This document shows positions 59,873 to 64,000 of a stretch of DNA of 64,000 nt, piece by piece. A program made the translations under genes and the position numbers. Each line of letters opens with the position of its first letter. The first letter of the stretch is position 1. Origin of the DNA: JAJDTT01 sp022827025 (GTDB lineage: Bacteria > Acidobacteriota > UBA6911 > RPQK01 > JAJDTT01); NCBI GenBank assembly GCA_965203535.1, contig OZ241897.1:3782001-3846000 (forward strand), written 5' to 3'. Under the pieces are notes generated by a model. The model was not told the origin of the DNA, did not search any database, and saw nothing but the letters and a program-made list of their open reading frames with translations.

Positions 59873-61324
59873 TTGCCCCGACCCAATCTGCTGGTGCTGA
59901 TGACCGATCAGCAGCGCGCCGACACGGTGGACCCGTCCTCTCCCTGCCGGACCCCCAACCTGCAGCGACTGGCTGCTCAGGGCACCCGATTCCGGCGTTG
60001 CTACTCGACCAACCCCATCTGTTCGCCCAGCCGGGCCAGCCTGATGACGGGCCTCCTGCCCCACAGCCACGGCATGGTCGACTGCACCCATACCGTGGAA
60101 CCCTATCGCGCCGACCTGAAGCCGGGCCTTCCCTTTTGGAGCCGGCGGCTCCGGGAGGCCGGGTATCGCACCGGCTACTACGGGAAATGGCACATCGAGC
60201 GCTCGAACCGGCTGGAGGATTTCGGGTTCGATTCCTACGAGCTGATGGAAAGCTTCGAGGCGGCCGAAGTGGGGTGCCGGAGGGTTCCCGACACCGGTTT
60301 CCTGGAGCGCCGCCGGAGTCTTGGACTCCCGGAATCGGATCGCCGCTGGGAACGCAAGGGGATGGTTCGCCACCCGGGATACCGGGACCTGCTGCTGCAC
60401 GGCGTGGTGGACGAGCCCGTGGAGGGAACCCGCGAGCACTACGTCTTCTCGCGTGGGATCGACTTCCTGAACGGAGCGGCCCGCGGCGATCAGCCGTGGT
60501 GCCTCTTCCTGAGCACCGCCGGTCCTCACGATCCCTACGTGGTGCCGGGAGAATACCGGCGCCGCTACGACGCCCGTTCCCTCACGCCTCCCCCCAGTTT
60601 CAACGACGATCTGGCCGGCCGTCCCGGCATCTACCGGCGGATGCAGCGCGTCTGGGAGCAGATGCAATGGTCCGACTTCGCCGAGGCCACCGCCTGCTAC
60701 TACGCCTTCTGCTCCCTCATCGACGACCAGATCGGGCGGGTCCTGCGGGCCTTGGAGGAGACGGGCCAGTCCGAGAATACGCTGGTCCTGTTCCTTTCGG
60801 ACCACGGCGACTACGTGGGCGCCCACCGCCTGATGCTCAAGGGGGTCCCCGCCTTCGAGGAGGCCTATCGGGTGCCCCTGATCCTGAAGGGCCCCGGGGT
60901 GAATCCGGGACAGGAGGTCCCCGGGATCGTCAGCCTGCTGGACGTGGCCCCCACGCTGACGGATCTGACCCTGGGAGAGAGCTTCTCCTGCCAGGGCCGT
61001 TCGCTGCGTCCGCTGTTGGAAGGGAACGGGTCCGGCTGGGATTCGGAGGCGTACGCCGAAATGCAGGGCCAGCGGATGGCCTACACGCAGCGCGTTCTCT
61101 GGAGAGCCAACCACAAGTACGTCTTCAACACCTTCGATGAGGACGAGCTCTACGACTTGGACCACGACCCCCACGAACTGCGCAACCTGGCCGGAAGCCG
61201 CGCGTCCCAGTGCCGGGAAATGGCGGCCCGGATGTGGGAAATCGCCCGAGCCACCGGCGACTACAACCTCTACGAGTCCCAGTACGGTTGCTTCCGCTGG
61301 GCCCCGGTAGGGCCGGAGTCGTAG
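59873..61324 (+). CDS. Sulfatase (Cys-type) with repeat-derived C-terminus
   Basis: 483 residues from TTG 59873, which aligns with the usual family start (MPRPNLLVLMTDQQRADT); GGGAGG lies 4 bp upstream. Formylglycine motif CSPSR at residues 50-54 (ICSPSRASLMTG), metal-site Asp in MTDQQ, GKWHIERS, and FLSDHGDYVGAHRLMLKG. No signal peptide visible. Requires a formylglycine-generating enzyme, not seen in the window. The final GCFRWAPVGPES and stop come from REP linker B. Likely desulfates host or algal glycans. Confidence 0.92.
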   Translation: MPRPNLLVLMTDQQRADTVDPSSPCRTPNLQRLAAQGTRFRRCYSTNPICSPSRASLMTGLLPHSHGMVDCTHTVEPYRADLKPGLPFWSRRLREAGYRTGYYGKWHIERSNRLEDFGFDSYELMESFEAAEVGCRRVPDTGFLERRRSLGLPESDRRWERKGMVRHPGYRDLLLHGVVDEPVEGTREHYVFSRGIDFLNGAARGDQPWCLFLSTAGPHDPYVVPGEYRRRYDARSLTPPPSFNDDLAGRPGIYRRMQRVWEQMQWSDFAEATACYYAFCSLIDDQIGRVLRALEETGQSENTLVLFLSDHGDYVGAHRLMLKGVPAFEEAYRVPLILKGPGVNPGQEVPGIVSLLDVAPTLTDLTLGESFSCQGRSLRPLLEGNGSGWDSEAYAEMQGQRMAYTQRVLWRANHKYVFNTFDEDELYDLDHDPHELRNLAGSRASQCREMAARMWEIARATGDYNLYESQYGCFRWAPVGPES

Positions 61325-61527
61325 GAGGGGGGACTTTTAGTCCCCCCGTGTCAGTGGGGGTATGAAAACCCCCACTCCTTTGAAAACATGGCCCCCCGGA
61401 GGGGGGACATTCTTGTCCCCCTCTTCGCCCCGGTCGCATTCGCTGGGTCCCGGTAGGGCCGGAGTTGTAGGAGGGGGGACTTTTAGTCCCCCCGTGTGAG
61501 TGGGGGTAGGAAAACCCCCACTCCTTA
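61287..61527 (+). repeat. REP-like cluster 7
   Basis: Starts inside the sulfatase 3' end with linker B, then hairpins C and D, hairpin A and a second linker B/C/D set. Fills the gap between the sulfatase and the peptidase fragment. Confidence 0.88.
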
Positions 61528-61580
61528 CCCCACCCTCGACTCGGAAGCCGAAGGACGCAAAGTGAGAAAGTGAGACTGTC

Positions 61581-62177
61581 ATGAAGAAATTCTCATGCCG
61601 CTGCGGAATTTTCTCGGTCCTGGCGTTCGCTCTGCTTACACCGTCGAGCTGGAGCCAACGAATCGGGCCCCTGGTCCTGGAAAAACAACAACGGTCGAAG
61701 GCAGCAACGGTACGGCCCCCCAGCCTGCGACTGACTCTTCCGTCGCCTGCGACAGCCGTTTTACCGCCACTGGGCCCCGACGACCTGCAGCGTTCCCAGC
61801 CCCAACCGGGCCGGCCTCCCGTCATCGGCACTCATCGCCAGTTGCCGCCTGGGGCAGTCACGCTGAGCCTCTCCGGCGGGACCGTCATGACAACCGCCAA
61901 GGGAGCGTGGCAATCGACCGCTTCCGGCGGCCTTTGGCGCCTGAGGGTGACCTCTCCCAGTGCTGCCGCCATGCGCGTCCACTTTCGAGACTTCGCCATC
62001 GGGGCGGGCAGCCTCTGGCTCCACTCGGAGAGCGGGCAGGTCGTCGGGCCCTACAGCGGCTCGGGTCGGTACGGAGACGGAGACTTCTGGAGCGGCATCG
62101 TTTTCGGCGACAGTCTGACGATCGAGTATCTGCCGGATGATGCGGGACAGGAGGGGGGACTTTTAGTCCCCCCGTGA
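61581..62177 (+). pseudogene. 5' fragment of a secreted protease-type gene cut by a REP element
   Basis: 198 codons. Signal peptide (FSVLAFALLTPSSWSQ), then WRLRVTSPSAAAMRVHFRDF, GSLWLHSESGQVVGPYSG, GDFWSGIVFGDSLTIEYLPD: the N-terminal beta-domain found before trypsin-like domains in secreted bacterial serine endopeptidases. The expected His/Asp/Ser catalytic part is missing. The frame enters the REP and ends EGGLLVPP plus stop, the same tail as the RAYT gene. Confidence 0.65.
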
Positions 62178-62207
62178 GAGAGGGGGTAGGAAAACCCCCT
62201 CTCCTTA
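62149..62207 (+). repeat. REP copy flanking the RAYT gene, left (59 bp)
   Basis: Hairpin C (GGGGGGACTTTTAGTCCCCCC) plus a variant hairpin D with GAGAGGGGGT..ACCCCCTCTC-type stem. All 59 bp are identical to the right copy at 62900-62958 and in the same orientation. Confidence 0.9.
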
Positions 62208-62259
62208 GCCGAACGAGCTCCCATCTCGTCGAAACTGCAGGGAGAACGTTGACAATGAT

Positions 62260-62928
62260 GTGTCCGGCGATGTCGACAAGCAGGCGTTGGAAGCCTCCCA
62301 CTCCTATCTCGACCACTACGGACGAATCGACGTCACGAGAAACCGGCTTCCCCACTGGCAGCAAGGTAACGTCTTCGTCTTCGTGACATGGCGCCTGGAA
62401 GACTCGCTGCCCAAGGTCAAGCTGAACCAATGGAGGCAAGAGCGAGAATCCTGGTTGAAACGCCATCCTCGGCCCTGGAATGTGAAAACGGCGACACGCT
62501 ACCGCAAACGTTTCTCACGACGAATCGAAGACTGGTTGGACCAGGGGAGCGGCTCCTGCATTCTGAAGAACCCGGCCCTGGCGAAAATCATGGCGGACGC
62601 GTTGCGTTACTTCGACGGCGAACGCTACGAACTGTTTTCGTACGTCGTGATGCCCAACCATGTCCATGTGCTGTTTCGTCCTCTCGGCTCCCACCGAATT
62701 CCGAATATCGTGAAGTCGTGGAAGGGGTTCACGGCTTTGCAGATCAACAGGAGAACCGGAAAATCGGGCACTCTATGGCAGGAGGACTATTGGGACCGCC
62801 TGATCAGGAATCCGCGGCACTTCTGGAGGTGTTGGGAATATATACGCCTGAATCCGGCGAAAGCCCGATTGAGTGGCGGAGAGTTCCTCCTCTTCGAGAA
62901 GGAGGGGGGACTTTTAGTCCCCCCGTGA
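62260..62928 (+). CDS. REP-associated tyrosine transposase (RAYT, Y1/HUH)
   Basis: 222 residues from GTG 62260 (GGGAGAA upstream). NVFVFVTWRLEDSLP opens the Y1_Tnp fold; VVMPNHVHVLFRPL is the His-hydrophobe-His metal site; LWQEDYWDRLIRNPRHFWRC carries the candidate nucleophilic Tyr; YIRLNPAKARL ends the domain. This is the RAYT pattern of single-strand transposases that mobilise REP/BIME hairpins. Flanked by two identical REPs, one supplying its last residues (EGGLLVPP) and stop. Probable driver of the GGGGGAC repeat family in this genome. Confidence 0.92.
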   Translation: MSGDVDKQALEASHSYLDHYGRIDVTRNRLPHWQQGNVFVFVTWRLEDSLPKVKLNQWRQERESWLKRHPRPWNVKTATRYRKRFSRRIEDWLDQGSGSCILKNPALAKIMADALRYFDGERYELFSYVVMPNHVHVLFRPLGSHRIPNIVKSWKGFTALQINRRTGKSGTLWQEDYWDRLIRNPRHFWRCWEYIRLNPAKARLSGGEFLLFEKEGGLLVPP

Positions 62929-62958
62929 GAGAGGGGGTAGGAAAACCCCCTCTCCTTA
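62900..62958 (+). repeat. REP copy flanking the RAYT gene, right (59 bp)
   Basis: Identical to 62149-62207; overlaps the RAYT 3' end, whose stop lies at the same offset in the repeat as the stop of the peptidase fragment. Confidence 0.9.
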
Positions 62959-62974
62959 AGGTGTTCACTCCGGA

Positions 62975-62999
62975 GTTCGGCGATTAGCAATCGCCGAAC
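62975..62999. terminator. Strong hairpin after the RAYT gene
   Basis: GTTCGGCGATT agc AATCGCCGAAC, a perfect 11-bp stem with a 3-nt loop. No T-run follows, so it may be another REP type rather than an intrinsic terminator. The ~200 bp after it contain no gene I can support. Confidence 0.5.
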
Positions 63000-63196
63000 C
63001 AAAGTTCGACGGACGCATTTCTCAAAAATCGATCGCATATTTTTCGCGACCGTCGTTGTATGTACTGAATGTTGACAATCGCAGGCGGCCAACAGAAGAA
63101 TGATGCGTACAGATCGAATTCATCGCACGACTTTGGCCGTTCCTGTTCGTCGGGATCCGGAGGCGACGCCCTCGGGACTTCAGCGGAGACCAACTG

Positions 63197-63448
63197 ATGA
63201 ATGTTGAACTGATCAAGGTGCTGGTAGCCGTGGTGGCGGTGGGGATCAGCTTGGCTGGATTGATATTGGCCAGTTGGCGAGGGGTTCGGCAGGAAATGCG
63301 CGAAATGCGGCAGGAGATGCGGGACATGCGCAGTCACATGAGGCAGGTCGACTCCCATATCGGCGAACTCCGGGAACGCATGGGGCACGTAGAAGGCCTG
63401 CTGAAGGGATTGCGGGAAGTCTTCGTTCGCCAAACCGCGTCCGGCTAG
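63197..63448 (+). CDS. Small membrane-anchored coiled-coil protein
   Basis: 83 residues. One N-terminal transmembrane helix (VLVAVVAVGISLAGLILAS) followed by a heptad-rich, Met/Arg/Glu segment (QEMREMRQEMRDMRSHMRQV..IGELRERMG) predicted to form a coiled coil. Small proteins of this design are common and of unknown function. Between REP elements; no operon partner. Confidence 0.7.
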   Translation: MNVELIKVLVAVVAVGISLAGLILASWRGVRQEMREMRQEMRDMRSHMRQVDSHIGELRERMGHVEGLLKGLREVFVRQTASG

Positions 63449-63472
63449 GAGCGATTCCCAACCTCCCACCGG

Positions 63473-63588
63473 GCGGGGACTTTCCTGTCCCCCGAGGGGA
63501 GAGGAGGTAGGAAAACCCCCTCTCCAAAAGGAGGGGGGACTTTTAGTCCCCCCGTGGAGACTGGGGGTAGGAAAACCCCCTCTCCTTA
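63473..63588 (+). repeat. REP-like cluster 10
   Basis: GCGGGGACTTTCCTGTCCCC hairpin, a GGAGAGG..GTAGGAAAACC hairpin, then a full hairpin C and D of the RAYT-type variant (CCCCCTCTCC arm). Its right end reaches the stop of the propeller-gene fragment. Confidence 0.85.
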
Positions 63589-63911
63589 CGGCCCGCCGAA
63601 CTGGAACGAGTACAAGTTCCCGTCCCGCAGCACGAAGCGAATGCGCACCATCTCCCCTTCCATCGCTCCCAGGTCTTCGTTCTCCCCCCAACTCACCACG
63701 CGATCCAGCTCATCCCCGTAGATCTCCTCGCTGTCCTTCAAATTGAAACCCAGCACCGGACGAGAGAAGTGGTTGAGCATCTCCACCCGGACCGAACCCG
63801 TGACCGACGTGGAGTAGTTGATCCGCAGGCGGCTCCCCTTGAATTTCAGCGGCCGGGTCGTGAACTCGCCCCCCAGGTCGGGGGCATGCACCGAGATGAA
63901 CCCGTCCTTCT
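63586..63911 (-). pseudogene. C-terminal fragment of a beta-propeller glycoside-hydrolase-like gene
   Basis: From QKDGFISVHAPDLGGEFTTR to RFVLRDGNLYSFQFGGP it matches the C-terminal beta-domain of the other family members (LRRDGFVSLDAG .. LYSFRF). Upstream the frame enters REP sequence (GTGCCCCATG block) and the propeller part is missing within the window. Either a truncated gene or the 3' end of one interrupted by a repeat cluster that continues beyond the window. Confidence 0.7.
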
Positions 63912-63919
63912 GAGAAGAA

Positions 63920-64000
63920 CATGGGGCACCCCAGGCGGGGGACATTCCTGCCCCCCGAGGGGAGAGGAGGTAGGAAAACCCCCTCTCCAAAAGGAGGGGG
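63920..64000 (-). repeat. REP-like cluster 11 (runs off the window)
   Basis: Starts with the AACATGGGGCACCCC block, then hairpins with CATTCCTG and GGTAGGAAAACC loops and the start of hairpin C. Truncated by the window end. Confidence 0.8.

Noticed and set aside
1..64000. tRNA or rRNA genes
   Set aside because: No cloverleaf with a TTCRA-type arm or conserved rRNA stretch was seen by eye; a tRNAscan run could overturn this.

Overview
The window looks like a chromosomal segment of a GC-rich Acidobacteriota-type bacterium. This is inferred from gene content: a Cna/CarboxypepD_reg plus TonB-type outer-membrane receptor ending in Phe, a VWFA-related secreted protein, a GWxTD protein, ASPIC/UnbV and TPR proteins, a haem-c large protein next to a DUF1501 protein, a sulfatase, a sialidase and many secreted proteins. 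There is no rRNA or recognisable tRNA. Most of the catalogue suggests a heterotroph attacking complex, partly sulfated or host-type glycans. Seven loci (five complete genes, two partial) encode one secreted family resembling five-bladed beta-propeller glycoside hydrolases (GH32/43 clan-like; this assignment is inferred).

Layout. 0-5.5 kb: a four-gene operon (two propeller genes, UnbV, TPR) whose genes overlap by exactly 4 bp. 5.5-8.1 kb: a histidine kinase fused to a receiver and an OmpR-type DNA-binding domain. 8.2-18.6 kb: TonB-like receptor, VWFA protein, TPR, GWxTD and another propeller gene. 18.9-26.3 kb: PhyH dioxygenase, methyltransferase, propeller lipoprotein, a group II intron inside a palindromic repeat, and a sialidase. 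26.6-29.7 kb: a lower-GC AAA ATPase/TOPRIM-like pair abutting a truncated PIN toxin with its DUF433 antitoxin. 29.7-31.0 kb: an exact 6 x 222 bp tandem array of palindromic repeats. 31-39.5 kb: DUF1295, two divergent propeller genes, an RHH regulator, a sodium symporter, a Gfo/Idh/MocA oxidoreductase and a P-loop protein. 39.5-44 kb: mobile-element debris, a secreted protein and a GH113-like enzyme. 44-50.3 kb: two-domain esterase, FAD oxidoreductase and a second copy of the kinase-regulator fusion. 50.6-61.3 kb: NHL protein, DUF1353 protein, an AT-rich unknown gene, the haem-c/DUF1501 operon and a sulfatase. 61.3-64 kb: a peptidase fragment cut off by a repeat-flanked RAYT-type transposase, a small coiled-coil protein and a propeller-gene fragment.

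The most striking content is repetitive. (1) A 158-160 bp imperfect palindrome with TA/CTAG-type target duplications occurs three times; each insertion adds exactly 162 bp (54 codons). Two copies are read in frame through host genes and the third lies exactly between a stop codon and the next ribosome-binding site. It is analogous to Rickettsia palindromic elements. (2) A composite REP-like family with three hairpins occupies at least eleven sites, supplies the C-terminal codons and stops of several genes, hosts a group II intron in a hairpin loop, forms the 6 x 222 array, and flanks a RAYT transposase with two identical 59-bp copies. (3) A conserved ~85 bp promoter/operator block precedes both kinase-regulator fusions and the GH113-like gene, suggesting a small regulon. 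These elements appear to be actively reshaping gene ends.
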